Below the pieces are notes generated by a model. It was given only the letters and a program-made list of their open reading frames with translations. It had not been told where the DNA came from and ran no database searches. This document shows positions 30,508 through 41,114 of a stretch of DNA of 64,000 nucleotides, piece by piece. The position numbers were made by a program, and so were the translations under genes. The stretch's first letter is position 1, and every line of letters begins with the position of its first letter. The DNA comes from Clostridium homopropionicum DSM 5847 (GTDB taxonomy: Bacteria > Bacillota > Clostridia > Clostridiales > Clostridiaceae), in contig NZ_LHUR01000013.1 of NCBI RefSeq assembly GCF_001263795.1, positions 110,478-174,477 of the forward strand, written 5' to 3'.

Positions 30508-30534
30508 TTATAATTTTATTTGGAGTATGATTAC

Positions 30535-32562
30535 ATGAATATTAATGATGATATTACAGTAATGAAAGGTGTAGGACCTAAAACTAAAATTGCGCTAAAC
30601 AAATGTGGAATATTTAAAATTCTTGATTTAATTTTATATTTTCCAAGAGACTATGAGTTTAATAGTTTTTTTGAAAGCATAGAGGAGGTTAAGGAAAGTA
30701 AAAGAGTTACAACGAAAGTTTTGATTAAGAATATTAAGAAGGATGCTTATATAAGAAGAAACCTGATTCTTTCTACAGTTTTAATCAAAAATGAAAATAT
30801 ATTATTAGAAGCTAAGTGGTTTAATCAACCTTATATTAAAAACAAAATTGAACTTAATAGAGAATATATTTTTTCAGGAACATTAAAAATAGAAAAAAAT
30901 AAAAAGATATTTATAAATCCAGAAATTAAGAACGTTGAAAAATACAGTTGCAGTATAAAACCTAAATATAATTTAACAGCTGGTATTTCAAATAATCTTT
31001 TAAATAAGTTAATCAATGAAGTATTATCAAAATTTAAGTTTGTTGAATCGCTTCCTAATACAGTATTAACTAAATATAATTTATTCTCTTTAGACCAAGC
31101 CATTAGAAATATACACATTCCTGAAGATAATTATAAGCTTCAACAATCTAAGGAAAGGCTTAAATTCCAGGAGCTTTTTAGTTATTGCTTAAAGCTAGAA
31201 ATGCTTAAAAAATATAGAGAAAATCAAGGGATTAGCTATAAAATTTCTCCAGAATTGAAATTGTTAAAGGAAAAGCTGCCATATAATTTGACAAATGCGC
31301 AAAATAGAGTTATAAGGGAAATTCTTATTGACGAAAAGAAAAGTAGGCCTATGAATAGGCTTGTTCAAGGAGACGTTGGATCTGGTAAAACAATAATAGC
31401 ATTGATAGCATTATTTAATGCTATTAAAAATGGATATCAAGGTGTATTGATGGCTCCTACTGAAATATTAGCATCTCAGCATTTTGAGGAGGCAAAAAAA
31501 CTTTTTTATGATTTTGGAGTAAATATTGGTTTACTTATAGGAAGTATATCTAAAACTGAAAAAAATAGAGTAAAAGAAGAATTAAAATTAGGTAAAATAG
31601 ATTTAATTGTTGGTACTCATGCATTGCTAGAAGAAGATGTAGAGTTTTTTAACTTAGGGATTATAGTAACTGATGAACAACATAGATTTGGAGTTGGTCA
31701 AAGAAACAGATTACTAAATAAAAATAGTAATGTAGATGTACTAGTAATGTCAGCTACACCTATTCCTAGAACTCTTGCTTTGACTATGTATGGTGACTTG
31801 GAAGTTTCAGTAATTGATGAATTACCACCCGGAAGGAGTAAGGTAGATACATTTTTCATAGAGAAGAATAAAAGATACTTAGCATATGAATTTGCTCTTA
31901 AAGAGATAAAAAAAGGTACTCAAGTATACATTGTATGTCCATTAGTAGAAGAAAATGAAGAAATAAAAGTAATTTCTGTTGAAGAATTATTTGCAGAACT
32001 TAAACAAGAATATTTTAATGGTATTCCAATAGAAATGCTTTATGGGAAAATGCCTCCAAAGCATAAGGATGTTATAATTGAAAATTTTAGAGATAATAAA
32101 GTTAAAGTTTTGGTATCTACTACTGTTATTGAAGTAGGGGTAAATGTTCCCAATGCTACTGTTATGATTATAGAGAATGCAGAAAGATTTGGTTTATCGC
32201 AATTGCATCAACTAAGGGGAAGAGTTGGCAGAGGAAATAAAAAATCCTATTGCATTTTAATTAGCGATTTAAAAAGTGAAGTATCAAAAAAGAGAATGAA
32301 TATAATAACGAAGAGTAATGATGGCTTTTATATTGCTGAAGAAGATTTAAAATTGAGAGGTAGCGGAGAAATTTTTGGGATGAATCAGCATGGTGAAGAT
32401 GGTTTTAGCTTAGCAAATTTAATCGATGATATTAATTTATTAAAAATAGCTAGCAATGAAGCAAAAATTCTAGTTAAAAGTGATAAAAAGGAAGATATTA
32501 TCATAAAAAATAAAATTATTGCAAAGTTAAAAGAAACATCTAAATTAATTTGTTTTAATTAA
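30535..32562 (+). CDS. recG: ATP-dependent DNA helicase RecG
   Basis: Remodels stalled forks and branched DNA. The 675-residue product runs from ATG 30535, spaced nine bases from GGAG. The N-terminal wedge/OB domain carries MKGVGPKTK and FPRDYEF. Helicase motifs are GDVGSGKT (I), APTEILA (Ia), DEQHRFG (II), MSATPIPRT (III) and QLRGRVGRG (VI). The C-terminal TRG-like block has GFYIAEEDLKLRGSGEIFG. Length fits the family. Confidence 0.96.
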   Translation: MNINDDITVMKGVGPKTKIALNKCGIFKILDLILYFPRDYEFNSFFESIEEVKESKRVTTKVLIKNIKKDAYIRRNLILSTVLIKNENILLEAKWFNQPYIKNKIELNREYIFSGTLKIEKNKKIFINPEIKNVEKYSCSIKPKYNLTAGISNNLLNKLINEVLSKFKFVESLPNTVLTKYNLFSLDQAIRNIHIPEDNYKLQQSKERLKFQELFSYCLKLEMLKKYRENQGISYKISPELKLLKEKLPYNLTNAQNRVIREILIDEKKSRPMNRLVQGDVGSGKTIIALIALFNAIKNGYQGVLMAPTEILASQHFEEAKKLFYDFGVNIGLLIGSISKTEKNRVKEELKLGKIDLIVGTHALLEEDVEFFNLGIIVTDEQHRFGVGQRNRLLNKNSNVDVLVMSATPIPRTLALTMYGDLEVSVIDELPPGRSKVDTFFIEKNKRYLAYEFALKEIKKGTQVYIVCPLVEENEEIKVISVEELFAELKQEYFNGIPIEMLYGKMPPKHKDVIIENFRDNKVKVLVSTTVIEVGVNVPNATVMIIENAERFGLSQLHQLRGRVGRGNKKSYCILISDLKSEVSKKRMNIITKSNDGFYIAEEDLKLRGSGEIFGMNQHGEDGFSLANLIDDINLLKIASNEAKILVKSDKKEDIIIKNKIIAKLKETSKLICFN

Positions 32563-32589
32563 TAATAATATGATAATTTTAAAATATTT

Positions 32590-32618
32590 TTGTATAATGA
32601 CTTTATATATGTTAAAAT
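32590..32618 (+). promoter_or_regulatory. Possible sigma-A promoter of rsmD-coaD
   Basis: TTGTAT (32590-32595), 17 bases, TAAAAT (32613-32618), in a 99-base gap after recG. Confidence 0.5.
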
Positions 32619-32661
32619 GTGAGTTAAGATAGACTTCACGTATTAACATAGGAGGATTAAT

Positions 32662-33219
32662 ATGAGAATTATTTCAGGAATTGCTAAGGGGAAAAAAATT
32701 TTGCCCCCAGATGGAATACAGACTCGTCCGACCCTAGACAGAGTAAAGGAAAATATTTTTAATATAATTCAAAACGATATTGTAGATGCTAATGCTGTAG
32801 ATGTATTTGCAGGTACAGGCAGCCTAGGGCTAGAAGCGGTAAGTAGAGGTGCTAAAGAATGTTATCTTGTAGATAAACATCCTTCTACATTTAATATTTT
32901 AATGCAAAATGTTAAAAATTTAGGCTTTCAAGAAAAGTGTAAATGTATAAATAAGGATTCATACGCAGCATTGAAGGACTTTAGTAAAAAGGGATTGATT
33001 TTTGATTTAATATTTATTGATCCACCTTATGCTAAAGACATGATTCCACCTGCAATTGAAATAATAACTTCTGAATCATTATTAGCTGAAAACGGTATTA
33101 TTGTAACTAAGATTGATTCTTCAGAAGACATTTATAAAGGAAATGAGAAAATTGTATTATATGATTATAGAAAATATGGTAATACTACTGTATGTTTTTA
33201 TAAGCATGGGGAGGTTTGA
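32662..33219 (+). CDS. rsmD: 16S rRNA (guanine-966-N2)-methyltransferase RsmD
   Basis: 185 residues starting [13 protein letters not shown] with [18 protein letters not shown] motif [18 protein letters not shown], and the catalytic FIDPPYAKD (DPPY). The family members and the neighbour coaD form a conserved pair (ylbH-ylbI in Bacillus). It is followed within two bases by coaD. Confidence 0.95.
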   Translation: MRIISGIAKGKKILPPDGIQTRPTLDRVKENIFNIIQNDIVDANAVDVFAGTGSLGLEAVSRGAKECYLVDKHPSTFNILMQNVKNLGFQEKCKCINKDSYAALKDFSKKGLIFDLIFIDPPYAKDMIPPAIEIITSESLLAENGIIVTKIDSSEDIYKGNEKIVLYDYRKYGNTTVCFYKHGEV

Positions 33220-33220
33220 A

Positions 33221-33700
33221 ATGAGGATAGCAGTTTACCCAGGTAGTTTTGATCCTATAACGAAGGGGCACTTAGATATTATTGAGAGATCAGCTAAAGT
33301 TTTTGATAAATTAATTGTTGCTGTACTTATAAATCCAGATAAAAAGGGATTATTTAATATTGAAGAAAGAGTTGAACTAATAGAAAAGGTAACAAATCAC
33401 CTGGATAATATTGAGGTAGATAGTTTTAATGGGCTTTTAGTTAATTATATGGTGGAAAATAAAGCTCAAGTTATTATTAAAGGACTAAGGGCTGTATCAG
33501 ATTTTGAATATGAATTTCAAATGGCACTAGTTAACAAAAAATTAAACCAAGACATTGAAACCCTATGCATGATGACTAGTGCAAAATATGCTTATTTAAG
33601 CTCTTCATCTTTAAAACAGGTAGCAATGTTTGGTGGTTGTATAAACGATCTTGTTCCAGAAGAAATTATTGATGATATTAAGATGAAATTAAAAAAGTAG
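33221..33700 (+). CDS. coaD: Phosphopantetheine adenylyltransferase
   Basis: Penultimate step of CoA synthesis. The 159-residue product runs from ATG 33221 after GGGGAGG and starts [17 protein letters not shown], with the nucleotidyltransferase T/HxGH motif as [19 protein letters not shown] and [12 protein letters not shown] are the second and third family motifs. CoaBC for the preceding steps is encoded at 14,989. Confidence 0.97.
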   Translation: MRIAVYPGSFDPITKGHLDIIERSAKVFDKLIVAVLINPDKKGLFNIEERVELIEKVTNHLDNIEVDSFNGLLVNYMVENKAQVIIKGLRAVSDFEYEFQMALVNKKLNQDIETLCMMTSAKYAYLSSSSLKQVAMFGGCINDLVPEEIIDDIKMKLKK

Positions 33701-33713
33701 GGTGGATAATTTT

Positions 33714-34241
33714 ATGGAGGTAATGAGATTATTAGAATATCTTCAAGAGATAATTGAAACTGCACATACTATGCCTTTTGTAAATAAGACTGTTGTAAAC
33801 AAAACTGAAGTTATAGATATTATTGAGCAAATAATTAACTATCTTCCAGAAGAGTTTAAAAAAGCACAATGGATATGTAATGAAAAAGAAAGAATTTTAA
33901 ATGATGCTTATAAACAATCTGAACAGATAAAAATAGAAAGCTTTGAAGCCTTAAAAAGGGAAATCGAAAAGCATAGCATTACTAGGGAAGCAGAGGCAAA
34001 AGCACAAGAAATAATTGCTGCAGCTAATCGTGATGCTAAAACAATAAGGCTTGGAGCTAAAGAATATGCAGATGAAATACTATCTCAGTTAGAAAGTCAA
34101 ATTAATATTAAGGGCGAAAAAATGCTTGTTACAATAAAAAATGAAACAGAGGAATATTTAAAAGCTACAGAAAGCAACATAACCTCTGTTATAGATATTA
34201 TAAGAAAGAATATAACGGAGCTAAGAGAATCTAATAAGTAA
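33714..34241 (+). CDS. Coiled-coil protein of unknown function (often annotated ATPase-like)
   Basis: About 175 residues from ATG 33714, placed by GGGTGG. It is almost entirely helical and charged, with a long predicted coiled coil (about 60-165) and an alanine-rich stretch, REAEAKAQEIIAAANRDAKTI, like V-ATPase subunit H/E or DivIVA-type helices. No catalytic motif is visible, so an ATPase name is not justified. It follows coaD by 13 bases. The 3' end overlaps the end of the convergent ylbJ gene by 21 bases. Confidence 0.7.
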   Translation: MEVMRLLEYLQEIIETAHTMPFVNKTVVNKTEVIDIIEQIINYLPEEFKKAQWICNEKERILNDAYKQSEQIKIESFEALKREIEKHSITREAEAKAQEIIAAANRDAKTIRLGAKEYADEILSQLESQINIKGEKMLVTIKNETEEYLKATESNITSVIDIIRKNITELRESNK

Positions 34242-35408
34242 CTTTTTCATTACTATTGGAATTGATAAAATGAATACTTCAATTAAAAATATTTTTTTTA
34301 AATTAATTGATGAATAATTCATTAACCCGATATTAAAAGTAGATTGGGAAAGGTCTAGCATATTGCTTTTATATATGATGAGAGTTAATAGAATACATAC
34401 TAACCCTTGTAGAACTTTTCTTTTAACATATAAATTAATTGGAAAGTTGTACTTATAAGTAATAGAATATGTTTGTGATATTATTGATATACCACTAAAT
34501 GCTATAAAAAAGCTTATTATAATTAATTTATATAGTATGTCTATATTTAACTCTGAAATTAAATGAGTTCCATTTGTCATCTCTAATAAACCAAGAAAAA
34601 AACTTTCAAGCAAAACTAAATTCATTCCTGTAAATGAGGAAATACTTTTAAAAACAATATCAAATAAGATATTGTTTTTTATTATTGCGGTGAGAACTGA
34701 AAAGAATATGATAAATCCGCCTATGGAAATAGAGGTCTTAATTGCATTATCAATACTATTTTTTAGTATATCTCCTATAGTTGTATTTTCTTTGGTTACA
34801 TTTCTATAGAGGTAAATGTTATCATTTAAGTTTTTATGAGAAGGCAGTAAAAAAGACATTATAATACATGATAAATAACTTGAAATAAGAAGTATTAATC
34901 CTAGAGAAGGATCTTTTAGCATTGATGTACCTATAGCACCTAGTATAAATAGAGGACTTGGATTTGAAGCAATACTAATTAACCTTTCGCAGGTAGTATA
35001 GGATATAATTTTTTTTTCGTAAAGTTCACAAGCATATTTTGCTCCTAAGGGATATCCACATAAAATACTGATTAATATAACAACGGAACATTCTCTAGGA
35101 AGTTTAAGAGGTTTGCATAAAATTCCACCTAACAGATTTGAATATATATTAACTCCATCATAGTAAAGCATTATGTTTATTAATACTAGGAAAGGGAACA
35201 AGGAAACAAACACTGAGTTAAGGAATAATTGGGCACCTTCTAAAGCAGAATCTATACAAACTTTCGGATTCAAAACAATATTGAAAATTAGTATAGTACA
35301 TAATAAAGTAAATATAAAATTTTTACTAAAGCCTTTATTTTTACTTTTTATTAAATTGAATATCAACAATCCTATAATTAAAAATATTAAATAAAAGAGT
35401 AGTTTCAT
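34221..35408 (-). CDS. ylbJ: Sporulation integral membrane protein YlbJ
   Basis: 395 residues with about eight to ten membrane segments. The conserved blocks SLFPFLVLINIML, CGYPLGAKYACELY and SNPSPLFILGAIG mark the YlbJ/nucleoside-recognition family. In B. subtilis ylbJ is a mother-cell gene needed for normal spore formation. The coaD-ylbJ adjacency is conserved, but here the gene is inverted, convergent with the coiled-coil gene. Confidence 0.9.
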   Translation of the reverse strand: MKLLFYLIFLIIGLLIFNLIKSKNKGFSKNFIFTLLCTILIFNIVLNPKVCIDSALEGAQLFLNSVFVSLFPFLVLINIMLYYDGVNIYSNLLGGILCKPLKLPRECSVVILISILCGYPLGAKYACELYEKKIISYTTCERLISIASNPSPLFILGAIGTSMLKDPSLGLILLISSYLSCIIMSFLLPSHKNLNDNIYLYRNVTKENTTIGDILKNSIDNAIKTSISIGGFIIFFSVLTAIIKNNILFDIVFKSISSFTGMNLVLLESFFLGLLEMTNGTHLISELNIDILYKLIIISFFIAFSGISIISQTYSITYKYNFPINLYVKRKVLQGLVCILLTLIIYKSNMLDLSQSTFNIGLMNYSSINLKKIFLIEVFILSIPIVMKKLLIRFS

Positions 35409-35487
35409 ATTAAATCCCCTTAAAATAAATATTGGTACATGAGCATGACTACTATATTTATATTTTAATTAGGATATAATATTACAT

Positions 35488-36714
35488 TTATAATATACGA
35501 ATTGGAGAAATTGTGAAATCTGCTTCTGGTGAAATAGAAGAATTTATTATACTATAAGCTTTAGTTGTTAAAATATCTAATTCTAACGGTTTGCATAGCT
35601 GTTTTGGAACTTTTGTTATAATAGGTATTGAACTCACTTTTTTAATTTCTTTTAATATGGTTCTTCCTAAAGAGTTGAAACCTAATACTCTTGCGTAGTG
35701 AGCGTTAGAGTTCCTTAGAGCAATAAGTTCGTTTCTGGTCATATTTTCAAGACCAATAAAATATTGACATAACAATCTTGAAATTCTAGTATATGAATAT
35801 CTTTTGCTTTTTACTTTATCCAAAAGTTCATCATAAGTATTACTATTATGTAAGGCTTTATATATTTTATTATCTAACCCTTCCGAAGCATCAGGAAGGT
35901 TAAATAAATTGTTATTATTTGTTAAAGCTTTATATTTTATATATGGAAAAATGCTATTCTCAAAAACTAGAGATTTATTTGTGATGTTTTCTTGTAGTTT
36001 ATTTAAGGTATTAGAAGGAACAGCATTTATTATTGATTCAATAGAATTATCAGTTTTAAGTGAATTTCTTATGGAGGTCGCACTTGGAAGTAGACCAATT
36101 AAATTAGATTCGTTATAACTAGATCCAATTCTTTGAATTGTGTGTGGTATTATAGAGCTATTTAATTTTAGTAAACTTTTACAATACTCTATTCCAAGAA
36201 TATTATTTGAATTATTTAGAATATTATCAAGTTCTATATTATCAAATTCACTATTAGAAATAATAATTTCATTTAAGGCTTTATTTCTAGCTTTTGGGAA
36301 AGAAATTCCTTGTGATAAATAATTTCTTAAAGAACTTTTAAATTCATTAGATTCTTTATATAATATTTCTGCAATTTTATATAATAATTTTATATCTCCA
36401 TGCTCGCTTCCAAAACATATTGATTTTACTATACCTAATGAATTTAATAGACTTACTGCCCCATAAGAAAAAAATTCAGCTGAAGATAAACTATAGGTTG
36501 AAGGTAATTCGATTACCAAATCAACACCATTTTTAAGAGCAATTTCTGTTTTACTCCATTTATCAATAATAGAGGGGGCACCTCTTTGTACAAAATTTCC
36601 ACTCATAACACAGATCAATCCATCGCATTTTGTAACCTCTTTGGTCTTATTTATATGTAATAAATGACCGTTGTGCATTGGATTATATTCTGTAATTATG
36701 CTTGATATATTCAT
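35488..36714 (-). CDS. tmcAL: tRNA(Met) cytidine acetate ligase TmcAL (YlbM)
   Basis: Makes N4-acetylcytidine at the wobble position of elongator tRNA-Met in Bacillus. The 408-residue product has the nucleotidyltransferase HxGH motif as HNGH (14-17) in EYNPMHNGHLLH, then MSGNFVQRGAPSI, and the C-terminal MTRNELIALRNSNAHYARVLGFN. It is transcribed away from pta and towards ylbJ, with 79 bases between the two. Confidence 0.93.
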   Translation of the reverse strand: MNISSIITEYNPMHNGHLLHINKTKEVTKCDGLICVMSGNFVQRGAPSIIDKWSKTEIALKNGVDLVIELPSTYSLSSAEFFSYGAVSLLNSLGIVKSICFGSEHGDIKLLYKIAEILYKESNEFKSSLRNYLSQGISFPKARNKALNEIIISNSEFDNIELDNILNNSNNILGIEYCKSLLKLNSSIIPHTIQRIGSSYNESNLIGLLPSATSIRNSLKTDNSIESIINAVPSNTLNKLQENITNKSLVFENSIFPYIKYKALTNNNNLFNLPDASEGLDNKIYKALHNSNTYDELLDKVKSKRYSYTRISRLLCQYFIGLENMTRNELIALRNSNAHYARVLGFNSLGRTILKEIKKVSSIPIITKVPKQLCKPLELDILTTKAYSIINSSISPEADFTISPIRIL

Positions 36715-36913
36715 TAAATCACCTTTCTTTTATAGGATTATAATAATTAATTATCTCAATAAATGTATATAGTATAACAATTAAAATTGAAAACCAATGA
36801 AAAATTATATATTTGTTATTGAAAATTATAGTAAAGTAGGTGTATATTATAATAGAGTATTTTATACATATAATATACAGTAAACTGATCTAGATTGAAA
36901 GGAGAAATTAATT

Positions 36914-37906
36914 ATGGGATTTATGGAAAAAATGTGGGAATTGGCAAAAAAAGATTTAAAAACTATTTTACTTCCAGAAGGTGAGGAAGATAGAAACTTA
37001 ATTGCCGCAGAAAAAATAAAAGATAATAAATTAGCTAAGGTAGTTTTAATAGGTAATGAAACTAAAATTACTACAAGAGCTAAGGAATTAAATTTAAATC
37101 TTGATGGAATAACTTTAATTGATCCTGAAACCTATGAAAAGACTCCAGCATATGCAAAAGAACTTTATGAAATAAGAAAAAATAAAGGTATGACTGAAGA
37201 AAAAGCTCTTCAAGTAGTAAAAGATCCATTATACTTTGGAACAGTTATGGTTAAAGTTGGAGATGCTGATGGAATGGTATCAGGAGCAATTCATACAACT
37301 GGTGATTTATTAAGACCGGGACTTCAAATTGTTAAAACTACTCCAGGGATTTCTATAGTTTCTGGTACATTTGTAATGCAAGTACCTAATTGCCAATATG
37401 GACAAGATGGATTATTATTATTTGCAGATTGTGCAGTAAACCCTAACCCAACTGCTGAAGAACTAGCTTCTATTGCTATTGCAACTGCAGAAACTGCTAA
37501 AAAGTTATGTGGAATGGAACCTAGAGTTGCCATGTTATCCTTCTCTACTATGGGAAGTGCTAGTCATGAACTAGTTGATAAGGTTAGAAAAGCAACAGAA
37601 CTTGCAAAAGCTCAAAGACCAGATCTTGCAATTGATGGAGAATTACAATTAGACGCTGCACTTGTAAAAGAGGTAGCTGAACTTAAAGCTCCAAATAGCC
37701 CTGTAGCAGGAAAAGCTAATGTTTTAGTTTTCCCAGATTTACAAGCAGGAAATATTGGATATAAATTAGTTCAAAGATTTGCTCATGCAGATGCAGTAGG
37801 CCCTATTTGTCAAGGATTTGCTAAACCAATTAACGATTTATCAAGAGGATGTAGTGCTGAAGATATAGTAAACGTTGTTGCTATTACAGCAGTTCAAGCT
37901 CAATAA
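36914..37906 (+). CDS. pta: Phosphate acetyltransferase
   Basis: Acetyl-CoA to acetyl phosphate, the first step of acetate formation. The 330-residue product starts MGFMEKMWELAKKDLKTILLPEGE, with DADGMVSGAIHTTGDLLRPGLQI and NVLVFPDLQAGNIGYKLVQRF as family blocks. GAAAGGAG precedes the ATG. An AT-rich 199-base divergent region with a TATAAT at 36848-36853 lies upstream. It forms the acetate operon with ackA. Confidence 0.97.
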   Translation: MGFMEKMWELAKKDLKTILLPEGEEDRNLIAAEKIKDNKLAKVVLIGNETKITTRAKELNLNLDGITLIDPETYEKTPAYAKELYEIRKNKGMTEEKALQVVKDPLYFGTVMVKVGDADGMVSGAIHTTGDLLRPGLQIVKTTPGISIVSGTFVMQVPNCQYGQDGLLLFADCAVNPNPTAEELASIAIATAETAKKLCGMEPRVAMLSFSTMGSASHELVDKVRKATELAKAQRPDLAIDGELQLDAALVKEVAELKAPNSPVAGKANVLVFPDLQAGNIGYKLVQRFAHADAVGPICQGFAKPINDLSRGCSAEDIVNVVAITAVQAQ

Positions 37907-37972
37907 CTTATGTAAAACTTAGTATAAAATTTGTTAAATAATATCATATAAATTAATTTAGGAGGAAAACTC

Positions 37973-39166
37973 ATGAAAGTATTAGTTATTAACTGTGGAA
38001 GTTCATCTTTAAAATATCAACTTATCGATATGACTACTGAAAAACCATCAGCTCAAGGATTAGTAGAAAGAATCGGCTTAGAAGGATCAATTTTAACACA
38101 AAAATCAAATGGTGAAAAATATATTATTGAAGAGCCAATGCCAGATCATAAAAAAGCAATAGAATTAGTACTTGGCGCTTTAGTTGATAAAGAACATGGA
38201 GTAATAAGCAGCATGTCAGAAATTTCTGCTGTAGGTCACAGAGTTGTTCATGGTGGAGAAGCTTATGCTGATTCTGTATTAATTGATGAAAATGTAATGA
38301 AAGCTTTAGATGATTTTATTAAATTAGCTCCATTACATAATCCTCCAAATATAATAGGTATAAATGCATGTAAAGAATTAATGCCAAATACTCCTATGGT
38401 AGCTGTATTTGATACTGCATTCCATCAAACATTGCCAAAACACGCATACATGTATTCATTACCATATGAATTATATACAGATTATGGAATAAGAAAATAT
38501 GGTTTCCACGGAACATCTCATAAATATGTATCTTCTGTGGCTGCTGAAATGTTAGGAAAAGATTTAAAAGATTTAAGAATAATAACTTGCCATTTAGGAA
38601 ATGGAGCTAGTTTAGCAGCTATTAAAAATGGAAAGTGTATAGATACAACAATGGGATTCACTCCACTTGGTGGATTAGCTATGGGAACTAGATGCGGAAA
38701 TGTTGACCCAGCTATAGTAACTTTCTTACTAAAAGAATGTAAGTATTCAGTAGAAGATCTTGATACTTTAATGAACAAAAAATCTGGTGTATATGGAATT
38801 TCAGGTGTAAGTAGTGATTTTAGAGATATTGAAGCTGCTGCAAAAGAAGGAAATGAAAGAGCTCAATTAGCATTAGATATGTTTAAATACAGAGTTATCC
38901 AATATACTGGTTCTTATACAGCTATAATGGGTGGTGTAGATGCAATCGTATTTACAGCAGGACTTGGAGAGAATGGAATAGAAATTAGAGAACAATTAGG
39001 AAATTCATTTGGATTTGTAGGTGCTAAAGTAGACCCAGAAAAGAATAACGTAAGAGGCGAAGCTAGAATAATAAGTACAGATGATTCTAAAGTTAAATTA
39101 ATGGTTATTCCTACTAATGAAGAATTAATGATAGCAAGAGATACTAAAGCAATAGTTGAGAAATAA
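37973..39166 (+). CDS. ackA: Acetate kinase
   Basis: Acetyl phosphate plus ADP to acetate plus ATP, the main fermentative ATP step. The 397-residue product starts [22 protein letters not shown]-family motifs are [42 protein letters not shown] and FTAGLGENG. It is separated from pta by 66 bases with a strong AGGAGG site. No clear terminator follows; the next promoter begins 30 bases later. Confidence 0.98.
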   Translation: MKVLVINCGSSSLKYQLIDMTTEKPSAQGLVERIGLEGSILTQKSNGEKYIIEEPMPDHKKAIELVLGALVDKEHGVISSMSEISAVGHRVVHGGEAYADSVLIDENVMKALDDFIKLAPLHNPPNIIGINACKELMPNTPMVAVFDTAFHQTLPKHAYMYSLPYELYTDYGIRKYGFHGTSHKYVSSVAAEMLGKDLKDLRIITCHLGNGASLAAIKNGKCIDTTMGFTPLGGLAMGTRCGNVDPAIVTFLLKECKYSVEDLDTLMNKKSGVYGISGVSSDFRDIEAAAKEGNERAQLALDMFKYRVIQYTGSYTAIMGGVDAIVFTAGLGENGIEIREQLGNSFGFVGAKVDPEKNNVRGEARIISTDDSKVKLMVIPTNEELMIARDTKAIVEK

Positions 39167-39196
39167 AACAAATTATAACAAATTAAAATATATTGC

Positions 39197-39225
39197 TTGA
39201 CTTTTTATTGGCGTGTTTATATAAT
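39197..39225 (+). promoter_or_regulatory. Strong sigma-A promoter of yceD-rpmF
   Basis: TTGACT (39197-39202), exactly 17 bases, perfect TATAAT (39220-39225). The transcript should start close to base 39232, at the foot of the hairpin that follows. Confidence 0.85.
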
Positions 39226-39232
39226 AGTTTGT

Positions 39233-39270
39233 GGCTAATAAATTCTGCTTAAATGCTAAATTTATTAGCC
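39233..39270 (+). promoter_or_regulatory. 5'-terminal hairpin of the yceD-rpmF mRNA
   Basis: Perfect 12-base arms GGCTAATAAATT (39233-39244) and AATTTATTAGCC (39259-39270) with a 14-base loop. There is no T-run after it, so it is not a terminator. It would form at the extreme 5' end of the message. Confidence 0.65.
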
Positions 39271-39295
39271 CATTTATAATAATAGAGGTGTACTT

Positions 39296-39796
39296 ATGCT
39301 AATCGATATTTCTGATTTAATAGGCAAGAAGACCAATAAAAAAGAAGTCAGTGTATCTTTTGAGGGTAAAAACATCACATTTGAAGGTGAAGATATACAG
39401 TTTGTAGATCCTATCAAAGTTGAAGGTACTATTACTACTACAGGTGATATAATCAATTTTGATGGAACTATTCAAACAACATTAAACCTTGTTTGTTCCA
39501 GGTGTCTTGAAAACTTTAATTACCCTTTAGAAATAGAGATTCATGAAAAGTTTTCAAAAGTTCTTCGTGATGAGGATAACGATATTATCATTATTAATAG
39601 TGATAAGATAGATTTCTCTCCAATCATTGAGACAAACATTATATTGTCACTACCAATGAAAAAACTTTGCACTGAAGAATGTAAAGGACTATGTTCGGTA
39701 TGTGGCACTAATTTGAATCATTCCACATGTAATTGTGAAAAGAATGATATTGATCCAAGGCTTGCAAAGTTAAGAGAATTTTTCTCAACTAACTAA
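39296..39796 (+). CDS. YceD family protein (DUF177)
   Basis: 166 residues. There is a CSRCL pair in the middle and a C-terminal metal-binding-like cluster CTEECKGLCSVCG...CNC. The gene is almost universally found directly before rpmF. In other bacteria the family is linked to 23S rRNA and ribosome metabolism, but the mechanism is not settled. AGAGGTG precedes the ATG. Confidence 0.88.
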   Translation: MLIDISDLIGKKTNKKEVSVSFEGKNITFEGEDIQFVDPIKVEGTITTTGDIINFDGTIQTTLNLVCSRCLENFNYPLEIEIHEKFSKVLRDEDNDIIIINSDKIDFSPIIETNIILSLPMKKLCTEECKGLCSVCGTNLNHSTCNCEKNDIDPRLAKLREFFSTN

Positions 39797-39810
39797 GGAG
39801 GTGAAAATAG

Positions 39811-39993
39811 ATGGCACATCCAAAAAGAAAAATGTCAACAGCTAGAAGAGATTCTAGAAGAGCTCAAACTTTTAAATTAAGTTTACCAGGAATTGTTGAA
39901 TGTCCACAATGCCACGAAATGAAGCTTGCTCATAGAGTATGTAAAGATTGTGGTTACTATAATGGAAAAGAAATAATTTCTAAAGAAGATTAA
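39811..39993 (+). CDS. rpmF: 50S ribosomal protein L32
   Basis: 60 residues, [18 protein letters not shown], with a four-cysteine zinc ribbon (CPQC and CKDC). AAGGAGGTGA is upstream. It is cotranscribed with yceD, as in most bacteria, and ends in a strong terminator. Confidence 0.97.
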   Translation: MAHPKRKMSTARRDSRRAQTFKLSLPGIVECPQCHEMKLAHRVCKDCGYYNGKEIISKED

Positions 39994-39994
39994 G

Positions 39995-40022
39995 AAAGAA
40001 AGTCTAATGACTTTCTTTTTTT
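39995..40022 (+). terminator. Terminator after rpmF
   Basis: AAAGAAAGTC (39995-40004) pairs with GACTTTCTTT (40009-40018) around a four-base loop, followed by a T-run. Confidence 0.85.
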
Positions 40023-40088
40023 GGACTTTTTTTAGTATAATTTATGTATGAAATGAAAAGAAATAATATGCTAAAATGAGGTGGAATT

Positions 40089-41087
40089 ATGAAAATTGCG
40101 GTGGATGGCATGGGTGGAGATTATGCTCCTCATTCTATAATTGAAGGTTGTATTGAGGCATGCAAGACTCATTCTGATATAGAGATTATAGTTACTGGTC
40201 CTAAGGAGTTATTAGAAAAAGAATTGTCTAGCAATGGATACTCTGGCGATAGAATAAAAGTTATGGATGCTAAAGAGATTATAACAAATAATGAACATCC
40301 TGTAATGGCGATTCGTAGGAAAAAAGATTCCAGTTTGTATAAAGCTTTAGAATTAGTTAAAAATAAAGATGCAGATGCAATTATATCTGCTGGAAGTACT
40401 GGCGCTTTTTTAGCTGGTGCTACACTAGTAGTAGGTAGAATCAAAGGGGTAAATAGACCTGCACTAGCTCCTATTATGCCTGGTAAAAACGGGCCATTTA
40501 TGGTTATTGACTGCGGTGCAAATGCAGATTGCAAACCTATTAATCTATTACAATTTGCACTTATGGGGGAAACTTATTTTGAGAATATATTAAATATTGA
40601 TAATCCTACTGTTGGAGTGATAAATATTGGTTCTGAGGAAGAAAAGGGAAATGAATTAACTAAAGAAGCACATAAGTTAATAAAAGATAGCACATTGAAC
40701 TTTGTTGGAAATGTTGAACCAAGAGAAATTCCAGAAGGAAAAGTTAATGTTTTAGTGTGTGATGGGTTTGTTGGTAATACAGTGCTAAAAATGTATGAAG
40801 GAGTTGCAGCAACAATTTTTTCTACATTAAAAGAGCAAATTATGTCTTCTTTCAGAACTAAAATTGGTGGTATTATTTTAAAGCCTGTATTTGATAAATT
40901 TAAAAAAGACTTCGATTATAAAGAATATGGTGGAGCAGCTTTCCTTGGAGTAGATGGAATTTGCATAAAAGCTCATGGAAGCTCTGATGCAAAGGCTATT
41001 AAAAATGCAATAAGGCAAGCAGTTAACTTTAAACAAAATGATATACTTAACAAAATAAGAGGATCAATAGAAGAAAAAATGGTATAA
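40089..41087 (+). CDS. plsX: Phosphate acyltransferase PlsX
   Basis: Converts acyl-ACP to acyl phosphate for membrane lipid synthesis. The 332-residue product starts [14 protein letters not shown], with [27 protein letters not shown] and [12 protein letters not shown] as family motifs. It sits between rpmF and acpP, but the fapR, fabD and fabG genes found here in Bacillus are absent. A TATAAT (40036-40041) lies upstream. Confidence 0.97.
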   Translation: MKIAVDGMGGDYAPHSIIEGCIEACKTHSDIEIIVTGPKELLEKELSSNGYSGDRIKVMDAKEIITNNEHPVMAIRRKKDSSLYKALELVKNKDADAIISAGSTGAFLAGATLVVGRIKGVNRPALAPIMPGKNGPFMVIDCGANADCKPINLLQFALMGETYFENILNIDNPTVGVINIGSEEEKGNELTKEAHKLIKDSTLNFVGNVEPREIPEGKVNVLVCDGFVGNTVLKMYEGVAATIFSTLKEQIMSSFRTKIGGIILKPVFDKFKKDFDYKEYGGAAFLGVDGICIKAHGSSDAKAIKNAIRQAVNFKQNDILNKIRGSIEEKMV

Positions 41088-41114
41088 AGCTATTATTAAA
41101 ATAATATTATCTTA

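Noticed and set aside
36848..36853. Full promoter call for pta
   Set aside because: A TATAAT is present, but no acceptable -35 lies at 16-18 bases, so only the -10 is mentioned in the pta entry.
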